DNA of 64,000 nt, from contig CM054058.1 in the NCBI GenBank assembly GCA_028641055.1, positions 495,131,166-495,195,165 on the forward strand, given 5' to 3'. This document shows, in pieces, positions 48,845 to 59,475 of the stretch (positions are counted from its first letter, which is position 1; the number at the start of each line of letters is the position of its first letter). Source of the DNA: Alopecurus myosuroides (Eukaryota > Streptophyta > Magnoliopsida > Poales > Poaceae). Under the pieces are notes generated by a model that saw only the letters and a list, made by a program, of their open reading frames with translations, did no database searches and was not told where the DNA came from. The position numbers were made by a program, and so were the translations under genes.

Positions 48845-49336
48845 TGTCGAATCCCTAACTCAACAAATCCCTTCGGTGAACCTATCGGGTTTCGATTAGG
48901 AGAACCCATGAGCGCTGGTGGAATCGTCGGCTAGACAGGGGGCGAGATTTACCCAGGTTCGGGGCCCTCGTAGAGGTAAAACCCTTACTCCTGCCTCTTG
49001 TCGATCTGTATTGAAGATTAGATCGGTTACAATGGTGATGCTCGAATCGATAGTAGGTCTCGAGTTCAAGGCTTTTGGGTCGTGCGGTTATTGCTTGGTC
49101 CTCTCCTGGGGGCTCTCCTGGCCTTATATAGATGGCCAGGTCTCGAGTTCTACCCGGAGAGGACTCGAACTCTAGCTAGGTCGGTTACAAGTTTCCTAGC
49201 TTAATCCGCAAGTCATTGCGGGTGGGCTTTACATGGGCCTTCCGGAGCATTCCAAGGGCGCCTCTTCTTGGGCCTTAACCTTGGGCCTGAGATGGGGTGT
49301 CCTTATCCGCAAGGTCCAGAATCCATATCTTCGTCA
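48845..49336 (-). repeat. 3' LTR of the Gypsy element
   Basis: Starts TGTCGAATCCCTAAC and ends ATATCTTCGTCA (plus strand). It is followed at 49337 by GTAGCCCCCGAGCG, the complement of a polypurine tract (CGCTCGGGGGCTAC), as expected just upstream of a 3' LTR on the minus strand. Confidence 0.9.
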
Positions 49337-50422
49337 GTAGCCCCCGAGCGTTTGCTCGAGTGGGATTTTTTCCAGTCGAGTAGACGGTCAAACCTTTCTT
49401 GATCAACCTTTTGTTTTTAAAGGGTGTGTTCCCTGTGTCATGAGTCTTCATGCTCGAGTATCGAGCAACATAAGTGCATGTTTTTGTGGCTTTTATTGCA
49501 GAAGGATGTGGCACAGTAGCTTGGCTCTCCCGAGAGATCAGGGCCAATTAATTGCGACTAGGGCAAAAACATTCCTGGCCTACACAGATTCGAGACCTCC
49601 GACTCGAACCCGATAAGGTGATTGTTGCGACTGGGCCATTGTGGACTTATCGAGTCGAACTTAACCTATGGGGGTACCCGGCGCGTCCGCTAGGATTTTT
49701 CTTCGTGTTGTTGACACAGAATTATACCGGAGGACGCAGCTTTCGAGTGCGATTCCAGGCCCTAAAGAGAGATCTTTTTGGGTCTTACCTTCATATTCGA
49801 AGAATATGGCATCTGGATGTGCCTAGTCGGCTGAACAATCCAGGTTTTTATGATGTAAGAATATCATGTATAAAAGAGGTAGGTTCCTCCTACTCGATCG
49901 ATTCGTTTTGAGTTCCACACGGAAAAAAATTCGTGCCGAGGAAAAGTTAGGTCCATATGAAAGAGTTTTTCATGTTTGGAATATTGTGCCCATACGAAAG
50001 AGTTTTCGTGTATAGGGCATTTTTCTCTTGTTTGAAGAGGTTCTGTTCCATGAATTGTTCATAAAAAAGTTGCTTTTATCCAAAGGAATTGTTGTTCGTA
50101 CGAAGATATTTTCGCGTTTGAACTTCCAATCGAAAGATCTTGATCTTGATGATGTATGCCATGACGTCATGGCGCACTCCTCTCCTCCCGATGGGACGTG
50201 ACGGAGTGGTAGCAGATGGCTGGCCCACCTGGTCAGCTTTTTGACCGGGAAACGAGACGTCGTTCCCGGTTTTTACGCGAACTGCGCAGTAAATGCGCAC
50301 GATCTTCTGTTAAGATCGTGGCATAGAACAGCGTTTGCCGCCCCTTCGTTTCATCTTCACACGTGGTGGCTGCGATACGTGCCACGTAGCGCATCGAGTG
50401 GCTGAGATTGATCCGCTCCGTG

Positions 50423-50430
50423 TATAAATA
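50423..50430 (+). promoter_or_regulatory. TATA box of the antisense gene
   Basis: TATAAATA lies 102 bases upstream of the ATG at 50532 in GC-rich sequence, followed by a pyrimidine-rich leader (CTTCGTCTTCAAC, CATCTTCCTCCTCGCG). Sequence and spacing fit a plant core promoter directing plus-strand transcription, opposite to the element's own genome transcript. Confidence 0.6.
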
Positions 50431-50531
50431 CGGGACTTAGTGCTGCGGTAAAAATTTCCCAGCCTTCGTCTTCAACTATCGTCTTCCTCATACTCATCTT
50501 CCTCCTCGCGCTCGAGCTCGTGTTGTTAGCC

Positions 50532-53500
50532 ATGGCCGGAGGCAAAAGACGGGGTGCCGCCGCTTCTGCATCCGGAGACGTTTCCGCGCAACCGGCGCCT
50601 CGGGCCGGCGACTGGCGCTCCCCCAACACCACCGCGAAGAGCATCAAGGAGATGCAGCGGGAGGGGCTGCTGCCGGCTGAATCTGAGAAGCGGGTGCGCC
50701 TCGGGAAGAAAGAGGAGGTACCAAACCCGCAATCGAACGAGCGCGTGGTCTTTGCGGACCATGTGTCTCGGGGTCTTTCTTTCCCTCTCCATCCTTTTTT
50801 CCTCGGGTTGCTGTATGTCTATGGCATACAGCTTCACGATCTTCCTCCGAATGCGGTGCAGCACATTTCGTGCTTCATCGTGTTCTGCGAATGCTTTCTT
50901 GGCATTCACCCTCATTGGGCGCTGTGGAAGGCCCTCTTCAAAGTTCGCATCTTCCGCGAGAAATCGTGGGTGGACTCCGAGCCTGGCGAGCCGCTGCGCA
51001 CAGGTGGATTCGGGATCCAGGCGCGACTGGAGAGCAGCTACTTCAACATGCACTTTGTCGACTCCGCCCAAAGCTGGCGGAAGAGGTGGTTCTACGTCAT
51101 CAGCAACAGCTCGGGTGGGCTCGTGGAGTTCCACCCGTTCGCTGTTTTGAAGAGGCGGAAGTCTTGGGCGCACAAGCTGTCAGCCGAAGAAACCCAGGTC
51201 GTCACGCCCCTACTCGCAAGAGTGTCTGCTCTCCGGGATCAAACCGCCGGTGTGGTACTCAACGGGCTGCACCTGGCGAGTATTTTTCTGAAGCGCAGGA
51301 TCCAGCCGCTGCAACAAAGGCCTTCCACCATGTGGGAATACCAAGGCTCTGAAGATCCTAGCCGAGTGAGCCGCGAGGAACTTTCGAACAATGAGTTCGA
51401 GAAGAAAATCGCGGCTGTCACCAGCTTGAAGGTTGGGGAAAAGTTCCCTGACTGCTCAGTCGAAGCTTTCGACGCTTCGAAACCCCCACCAGCCGAGGTT
51501 AGCTTTATCCTTTCCACTCGTCATTATTTACTTTTTTGCTTTGAGCCTTTGGTCGACTGACTTTTTTCTTGCCTCCATCTTCCGTTTTTGTAGAGCTTAG
51601 CGGTGGCGAACTGCTATCCGCCAGTTGTGGGAGAAGAGGCCTCGGAGTTATTGGCGAGTCATCTGGACGGCTTAGCCGATACCAGTGTAGCCAATTCTTC
51701 CTCGAGCTCCGATGACGATTCTTCGGATGACGCAGAGGGATCGAATGGAGGCCTACGTCGTTGCAAGCGTCGTCGGGTAGAGGACGATAACGAGGCTACC
51801 TCCAAGGATAATTCCTTAGAGGAATCGCCCGGGAAGGCCCCTATCTCCGCGACTCCACTTCGCTCCCTCGCCCCTTCGCCTTCATTCCCAGTAATCGCAA
51901 CCGCTTGGAATGCGGATTTGCTGGATGAGGAAGAAGATGACGAGTAAGCTATATTCCTTGTTCTTAGTCGAACGTTCTTTCTTCTGCGCTTGATGTTTGA
52001 TTCTTTGCTCTTTTTGTCGCAGTGTGCTGGCCATCAGCCCTCGCAGGTACGCTTCTAGTGTTCCTCCCGAAAAGAGGAATAAAACAGGAACTGCGGGTGG
52101 AGCTCCTGATGCTGGTACCGTCAAGAATTCTCCCAGCGCAGCCCCCAATGCGGCGACTGCGGAACGTGAAGCTCCTAGCTTTGCCGCCAGGACTTCAGCT
52201 TCGAAAGAAGCGACGGATAGTTCCGCAGATCCTCTCTCCCGCGCCACGGGCCAGGTAAACTTTGTATTTTGTCTTCAAATTTGTATCGGGTGCACGACAG
52301 TGCTCCCGATGGGAGTAGCCCCCGAGGCTGTAGTCGATCGCTTGCGATCGGCTACAGGCTCAAAATCTTGCTCTACATTCTCCGTCTTGATTTTTATCGG
52401 GTGCACGACAGTGCTCCCGATGGGAGTAGCCCCCGAGGCTGTAGTCGATTGAGTTCAATCGGGTACAGGCTCTAATTTAAATCTTGTAATTCTTCTATTT
52501 CTGTACTTTTGCAGTCGCTTGTGGACTCGCTTGCGGCGATCGGTCGCCGCGTTGTTCTTGCCGAAACGGAGTGCGAAAGGCTCCAGTCACACTGTAGTCG
52601 ATTCCACACCGAGAACGAGCTCCTTAAGAGTAAATCCCATTGTCTTCTTTTGTTTCTGTTGTCGTCTCCATTCTTGAAGTTTAACAAATGTTTATTGCGC
52701 AGCTCAACTCGAACACTCGGAGTCCGAGAGAGTCAAGCTCTCTGAGCGGGCAACCACTCAGGAAGCTAATTTGGTAGCTGTTCGACAAGAGCTGGAGGCC
52801 TCCCGTATGCGGTCGGAAGATCTTGATAGGCAACTCGCGGATGCGAGAAAAGCTTTGAAGGATCAAGAGGAAGCTGGCAATAAGGCCGATTCTGACCTTG
52901 TCACATTCCTCCGTCCTCTTGCTGAGCGTTTCGCGGGTAAGTGGCCTAAATTCTTGCAATTGTATCTTTTGTCTTGGTGATTTTGCGAGATGTTGACATT
53001 CTTTTCCTTTGCAATTCTTCTGGATGTTCCTTTGGAAATTCCCGGGATCCAGCGAGTAGATGTGCTAACCGACACACTTGCTCAACTCAAGAGGCACTCC
53101 GAAGGAGTGTGTTCCTTGATCAGCGATGCTACCCAAGTGTTGTCGCGACTGCACGGTCGCTTCCTCGCCAACGCTATATCTCCATCTGCACTAGACGGCT
53201 TGCTGAAGATCTTCTCGGAGGACAACCTCCTGGACGCTTACGCAATCGCTCAGTCGGAGTCTGGTGCGAAGACTGCGATCCAGTTCGCGCTGGCACATGG
53301 AGTCGATGGTTTGGAGGAGGCCTACTCGCAACTTCCAGTCGACCCCTCCACTGGCAAAAAGGTACGGCTCTCTCGTTTTGGCGAGCAGGCCACCATTCTT
53401 GCTCGGAAGCTGTCTGAGCTATTCGCTCGGCTGAAAGGAGGGGCGACGGCCGCTAGCGGGAGCACCACTGTAGCTTCGTAGTTTAGTTCTTCTTTTTCTT

Positions 53501-54506
53501 TTCTTCCGCGACTGTAATGAACCTTGGGATGTATTCCCGTATTTTCATTGTCTTTAATCGAAGTGTTTATTCTGGAAATTGCTTCTTGAGGCTTGTGTGT
53601 TTCCTCCCGATGGGAGTAGCCCCCGAGCACTCGTCAGATGTGCGACTAGAGATAACTCGAGTAGGGCGTCTTATTTCTTTCCTTGTATTCTTCCAGGCTA
53701 CTGGGTTTGCCGCGGAAACTTCGGGTGGACGTGGTACTCCAGTAAATCCACTTGTCGCCGCTGTTGGCACTTTTGCGGGCCTTCGTGATAAGGTCCATGA
53801 GGGTGAGCGCAAGCTAAAAGCTCTGCGCGGGGTAGCCGATGTGGCAAAGTCCAAGCAGAATTTGGCGGCTGAACGCGAACAATTTCTGATGGATGAGTTG
53901 GCTTCAATCGTAAGGGATTTGCTCTGTAAGTAGTGCAGCCCCCGTGCCTTTTTCTTCCTTGTTTCCTTAGCTGACTGAGTATGTTTTTGCTCTTCAGTCA
54001 TTAATCCGGATGACAGGGAAGAAAAGCAGTGGGTAGAAAACCATATTCATCAGGAGGCTAGCAGCTCAAAACCTCATGCGAACAATTTTTGGTCTGATCG
54101 CAGTCGAGGATTTGTGATGGCCACCTTGAAATTCCGAGTCATCCAGGCGAGAATTCTCGTGAGTTCTTTTCACGAGGTCTTGGTTGCGATGAATGCTGCT
54201 TTTTACCCGCTCAAAAGGGGTCCCGAGGACTGGAGCTATCTTCTCAGGCTGTTTGGACGTGAAGGAGAAGTTCGCGCGTGTGTGCGCAATCAGATGATTT
54301 GCGGCGCGGTTGTAGCTCTCACTTTTGTCCGGATATGGCATCCTGAGATAGATGTTAACTCCGTAGCTAGGCGTCCAGATTATGCGATTGAAGATATTTC
54401 GCCTTACTATGATGTTGTACGTCCTGCAGCGGAGAAAATTATCCGTTTGACATCTGAGGAAGTAGATAGAGTTTTAGCGACTGAGAACGCTCAGCGTTTT
54501 GTTTGA
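50532..54506 (+). CDS. Spliced antisense gene in the Gypsy element
   Basis: Eight exons stay in phase with GT-AG introns: 50532-51497, 51594-51943, 52023-52254, 52515-52629, 52703-52936, 53060-53361 or 53060-53469, 53697-53925 and 53998-54506. They give 978 or 1,014 residues without a stop. If the exon-6 donor is not used, the frame ends at a TAG at 53479. The N-terminal 320 residues (GLSFPLHPFFLGLLYVYG, HISCFIVFCECFLGIHP, WRKRWFYVISNSSGGLVEF) match the Transposase_28 / 'putative gypsy type transposon' family as I recall it. Then come a Ser/Asp-rich nuclear-type linker (SSSSSDDDSSDDAEGS, CKRRRVEDD), a coiled coil (residues from QLEHSESERVKL to QEEAGNKADSD) and a C-terminal region (FWSDRSRGFVMATLKF). 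Function is unknown; a DNA- or RNA-related role is only suggested by its place. Confidence 0.65.
52282..52470 (+). repeat. Tandem repeat in intron 3 of the antisense gene
   Basis: Two 110-bp units share ATCGGGTGCACGACAGTGCT, CCGATGGGAGTAGCCCCCGA and GGCTGTAGTCGAT. The core CCGATGGGAGTAGCCCCCGA recurs at about 53606 in intron 6. The GTAGCCCCCGAG part is identical to the polypurine-tract complement at 49337. Confidence 0.9.
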
Positions 54507-54788
54507 TTGTCGGATGTGTATATCCTGTAATCTTTGTATAGTTTGTAAAAACTGTTGTAAGGTGTAAAAACCTTGTATGTATGATGTTTTCCTGTGATGC
54601 TTAGTTGTAGGTGTAGCCCCCGTGTGTTTTATGGGGTGTTTACCTGTAACTTTTAGCATGTAAGGAATAAGAAGCTTCGAGTGAATATGATGAAGAAATC
54701 ATGTCTTTATTGTAATGACTGAGAATCCATGTATTCGAGCTACAGGACTGGCTAGTATAGCCTTATTTTGTTGCGATAACAAGTAAAC

Positions 54789-55664
54789 CTATGGATAAAA
54801 TTTGCGGAGGTGTGCGATGTTCCACGGATTGGAATAGATCCCTCCGGTCGCTGGATTCTTTAGCCTGTAGGCTCCACCTGGGATGACTTCGTGTATGATG
54901 AAAGGTCCCTCCCAAGGTGGTTCGAGCTTATGTCCTTCCTTCTGCTTGAGCCGCAGTACTAAGTCTCCAACCGCGAATGCTCTGTGTCGTATGCGGCGAC
55001 TATGATAGTTGCGCAGGGATTGCTGATATACTGCGGATCTTGCGAGCGCGATGTCACGCATTTCATCGAGTGCATCCATATCTTCTGCGAGTGCCTTGTT
55101 GGAAGTTTCTTCGCTGTAGGCCACAATTCGTGGGGCGCTGAATCGAACGTCCTCGGGAAGGACTGCTTCTGCCCCGTATACCATGAAGAATGGCGTGTAT
55201 TGTGTTGATCGGTTTGGAGTTGTGCGGAGGCTCCAGAGTACGGAGGGTAGCTCCTCTGCCCAATGTCCTGCGGCGGGATGTAGACGATCGAGTAGACGCT
55301 TCTTGAGGCCAGTCGAAACTAAGCCGTTGGATCTTTCGACTTGTCCGTTCGTTTGCGGGTGGGCAACTGAAGCAAACTTGAAATTGATGCCCTTTTCCTC
55401 GCAGAACTGTTTTGTTTCCTTCGCTGTGAAGTTTGTACCGTTGTCTGTAATGATGTCGTGTGGCACACCAAATCTGTATACAATGGAGTCGAGGAACTTG
55501 ACGGCGCATTGGGCGCTAGCCGAAGTTACTGGCATAGCCTCGATCCATTTGGTGAACTTGTCGACTGCGACCAGCAAGTGTGTATATCCACCAGGTGTGG
55601 ACTTGCGTAATGGTCCAACCATATCCAGCCCCCATTGTGCGAAGGGCCAGGCAATGGGTATCAT
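54789..55664 (-). pseudogene. Gypsy integrase
   Basis: The frame encodes a retroviral-type integrase core with the D-D-E acidic residues: WGLDMVGPL (D), IITDNGTNF (D) and NGQVERSNG (E). A C-terminal part follows (FAVGDLVLRLKQKEGHKLEP, WEGPFIIHEVIPGGAYRL). The H2C2 zinc-binding region lies just upstream (about 55670-55800) but in a different frame, so at least one frameshift separates it. Ends at the stop at 54789 with HLRKFYP. Inserts the cDNA copy by family. Confidence 0.85.
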
Positions 55665-55806
55665 GTGCAGTTCTGTAGCAGGTGCCTGTGGTCTTGGTGC
55701 GAATCGCTGGCAGGCGTCGCATCGTTCGACCAGGCTTTTTGCATCGGTGGCAGCTGTTAGCCAGTAGAATCCTGCTCGAAAAGCCTTTCACATTATTGTT
55801 TTCCAG

Positions 55807-56781
55807 CTAGCATGATGGCCGCAGTCTCCTTGGTCTATGTCCTGGAGCAGTTCCTTGCCATCCTCGGGTGCGATGCAGCGCTGAAGTATTCCCGAGATGC
55901 TTTGCTTGTATAATTCTCCATTGACTACGAAAGGATTTGCTACGCCTGATTATTTGTCGAGCCTCGCGTGGATCGGCCGGGAGCTGTCTATGGAGCAGGT
56001 AGTCGAGATATTTCTGCGTCCAGACTGGCTCGACCAGAAAAACCTGTCTTGATATATTATGAGTGAGCTCGATAAGGGCGATTTGCGGGCTGACCTCTGT
56101 CTCTGGTGCTGCGGGTGTTCCTGCAGCTTTCTTAACTTTGACCGATCGCTTGATCATCCGTTCGAAATATATTCCTGGCGGTATGGGTGTATTCATGGAA
56201 CCCATGTTCGCCAATCTATCTGCTTCTTCGTTGCTAGATCTTGCAATGTGCTTCAGTTCGCACCCTTTAAAACTTCCTTCGAGTAAATTGTACATGTCAC
56301 GATACGCGACCATGTTTTCGGCAATGGCGTCGCATTCTTTCATTGTTTGCTGCACAATGAGATTGGAATCGCCATATATCATTAATCGGGTAGCTCCACA
56401 GGCGGTTTCCATCTTCATCCCGTGCAACAGGGCTTCATATTCTGCGTCGTTGTTCGATGCTGGATCGTCTGGTGGAAAGTCCAGTCGCAGGACGTATTGC
56501 AGCTTGTCTCCTCGAGGTGAAATAAGAACGATTCCAGCTCCTGCTCCTTCGTTTCTCTTGGATCCATCGAAGTACATTATCCAATTGCTCGTGTATTCAG
56601 GTGGCCTTGGGGTTTGTAGTTCTGTCCACTCACTGAGGAATTCCACGAGTACTTGAGATTTGACTGTGTTGCGTCCTGCATAGGTGATGTTCCAGGCACC
56701 CAACTCGATGCTCCATTTTGCTATTCTTCCGGATGCCATAGGGTTGTTCATGATTGTCCCGAGTGACGCATCATTAACCAC
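55807..56781 (-). pseudogene. Gypsy RNase H and connection region
   Basis: RNase H motifs are present: MYFDGSKRNEGAGAGIVL (D), SNNDAEYEALLHGM (E), IYGDSNLIVQQ (D) and EEADRLANMGS (D). The natural reading changes frame near 55950 (about RQIIRRSKSF) and again before the integrase zinc region. Upstream, near 56790-57000, the link to RT is also out of frame and contains stops. Degrades the RNA strand of the replication hybrid by family. Confidence 0.8.
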
Positions 56782-56941
56782 TGTGATGGCGTGTTCCTGG
56801 AAATAATGCTTGAGCTTTCTGGCCGTAAGAACAACTCCATATGCCTAGCTTCTGGTCAATGGGGTATAGTTGCATTGCATTGGCGAGAGCACTTCACTGA
56901 TGTAATATATTGGTCGTTGGACTCCGTATGCTTTGCCATCT

Positions 56942-57964
56942 TCAGGTTGTTCGACTACGATTGCTGTGCTGATGACCTGGTTTTGTAGCGGCTAAGTATA
57001 GAAAAAAGTGGCCTCCCGTTCTTGCGGTGTTGCAAGGACGCGCCTGCTTTGCAACGATCGCTTCAAGTCTGCGAACCGCTTGTTTAGCTTCGGGTGTCCA
57101 CTCGAATTTGTCCGTCTTCTTCAGTAATTTGTAGCAAGGCAACGCTTGCTCTCCCAATCGTGCGATGAATCTGCTTAGGGCGGCTAGTCGTCCTGCGAGC
57201 TGTTGTACTCCGTGTAGATTGGTTGGCTCCTTCATAGTTAGGATGGCTTGTATTTTCTCCGGGTTGGCTTCAATGCCTCTGGCGGATACCAGGTACCCGA
57301 GAAGTTTTCCTGCAGGAACGCCGAAGACGCATTTGGTCGGATTGAGCTTGATCCGATATGCATTGAGGGCGTCGAATGTTTCTCTAATGTCCTCGGGGAG
57401 TGTGTCCTCTACTCGAGTCTTGATGACAATGTCGTCAACGTACACCTGTACGTTCTTGCCAATGAGATTGGCGAGGCATCTTTGCATGCAACGCTGATAT
57501 GTTGCGCCTGCGTTCTTCAGCCCGAAGGGCATTGTCGTGTAGCAGTAGACACCGTGAGGTGTGATGAATGCTGTCTTCTCTTCGTCTTCCCTTTTCATCC
57601 GGATCTGATTATATCCCGAATAGGCGTCCAGGAAGGAGAGGCGTTGACAGCCGGCCGTAGAATCCACGATCTGGTGGATTCGTGGGAGAGGAAAATTGTC
57701 CTTGGGGCAGTGTTTATTCAATGACGTGTAGTCGATACACACCCGAAGGATATCCGTGTTCTTTTTGGGAACCAACACCGGGTTTGCTAACCAGGTGGAT
57801 ATCTTGATTTCCCTAATGAAGTTTGCGGCTAGCAACCTGTTTACTTCCTCTCCAAGCGCCTTCTGCTTGGGTTTTGAAAATCGTCGAATCGTCTGTTTGA
57901 TGGGTTTAGCGTCAGGAAAGACTTCGAGTGAGTGCTCGGCAAACTCCCTGGGTATGCCTGGCAT
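56942..57964 (-). pseudogene. Gypsy reverse transcriptase
   Basis: RT motifs in order are LVPKKNTDILRVCIDYTSLN, FPLPRIHQIVDSTAG, FLDAYSGYNQIRM, MPFGLKNAGATYQR and VQVYVDDIVIKT (the YVDD active site), then LGYLVSARGIEANPEKIQAI. The frame is lost near 57020 in the RT-RNase H link. At the N-terminal side it is offset from the protease frame by one base near 58000 (between VKLLR and the PSDMPGIPREFAE stretch). The catalytic residues themselves are intact. Confidence 0.85.
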
Positions 57965-58026
57965 GTCTGAGGGCTGCCAGGCGAAGATTTCCCAGTATCA
58001 CGGAGGAGTTTGACGAGCGCGTCTTC

Positions 58027-59475
58027 CTATGCAGGCGAGAGGGTTGTTGAAACCATCGCTGTCTTTGCAGAATCCGTCGGATGCACTTGATGCTTGCGAG
58101 TGTCGCTGTTGGCGCTGAATTCCAGTTCAGGCGCGTTTTTCTTCGTGAGGGGCATAACGGAGTGATCCGTGGTTTTTGCCAGCTCTTGAAGTTCTTCTTG
58201 CATCCCGAAAGATTTTGCGATCTCATTAAACTCTATGTCGCACTTGTCCGATTTCTGGAAGTCTCCGTCGATGGTGATCACACCGTATTCGCCGGGTAGC
58301 TTGAGCTTCAAGTAGGCGTAATGTGGTACGGCCATGAATCTGGCGAACGCTGTTCGACCAAGAATGGCGTGGTACTGTGAGGGCCAGTCGACGACTTTGA
58401 AGTCCAGGAATTCCCTTCTGTAGTTGCTTGGGGAGCCCAACACAACTTCTAGGTTGATTGTTCCGAGTGGACGGATTACCTTGCTCGGAACTATCCCGTG
58501 GAAGGATGTTTCTGATTCCGTTAGGCCGTCCAGATTCTTGTTCATTCGACGGAGTGTATCCGCGTAGATGATGTTAATGCCACTGCCACCGTCCATGAAT
58601 ACGCGGGCCAGGTCATAATTACCAATTTGAGCTTGGATGACAAGGGCCGCGTGTCCTGGTCGATAGACTCGTGGCGGATGGTCTTTCATCGAGAACGTGG
58701 TTGGCTGATCTGCCATTTTCAGGTACTCGGTCTTTGTCGGTGGTGTCTGCACTGCTATGCACAGTTGCCTCGTGTTAGTCTTTTGAGCTCTGCGAGAGGG
58801 GCATACCTTCTGTATCATCGCGAGTTGTCCTGCCGGGTTCGGGTATGCATTGGCTCCAGTGTTTTGTGGCGGTGGCGCAGGTAGTGCAGCTAGCGTCATG
58901 TTTGGATTTGCTGGTGGAGGTGGAGGTGGTGGCGGCTGGAATTGTTGTCCTCCTCCTGGCAGTGGCGGGTAGTTTTGGGTGGATGCAAATCTTTTCCTTG
59001 CGAGTGCATCTGAGATGTCATGAAACTTTCGGCAATCCTTAAGAAGGTGCGTTGCTTCAGTTTTGCCAGTGCGCTTATCTGTAAACAGATGTAGCGAGCA
59101 GTATGCATCAAGGTCCTCCTCGGGGGATTTTTCTTCTGCTTTTGGTTTCCACTCGCGACTTCCACGGCAACCAGAGTCGCGATTTCGCGTGAATTCTGCC
59201 GCCACTAATTCCTCCCTATCCTCGTGGTCGTAGTATTTCCTTCTCTTTCTTCGTCCATGACGGTCGTCCTCGTGTGCGGGCGATGATCCTCTTTCATTGC
59301 GCACTGCGTCTTCTCCGTTGGCCCATTTTTCGGCTATGATCATTAGCTCCCCAATGGTTTTGGGCGCGGCTCTGCCTAGCTCTTCCCGAAAGGCCGTTCT
59401 TCTGGCACCTTTAGCGAAAGGTTCAATCCCACTTCCTCCGAGATGGTTCCTGCGGTGTTCCTGAGCGTGGTCCAT
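58027..59475 (-). pseudogene. Gypsy gag C-terminus and protease
   Basis: The frame takes over from gag near 59440 (EPFAKGARRTAFREELGR, KWANGEDAVRN), continues through a gag C-terminal segment (DAYCSLHLFTDKRTGKTEAT) and a proline-rich run (FQPPPPPPPPANP), and reaches a retropepsin-like domain (YDLARVFMDGGSGINIIY, with the catalytic D in DGGSG). It ends with residues near IEFNEIAKSFGMQ and a frame break before RT. No CCHC knuckle was found. Confidence 0.8.

Noticed and set aside
49275..49547. Minus-strand ORF between the Gypsy 3' LTR and the antisense gene
   Set aside because: It overlaps the LTR and the polypurine tract, and no gene-like composition is seen.
53517..53933. Separate small gene starting at 53517 or 53610
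   Set aside because: The coding-like part begins exactly after a splice acceptor at 53696 and continues in phase into the last exon, so it is better read as exon 7 of the antisense gene.
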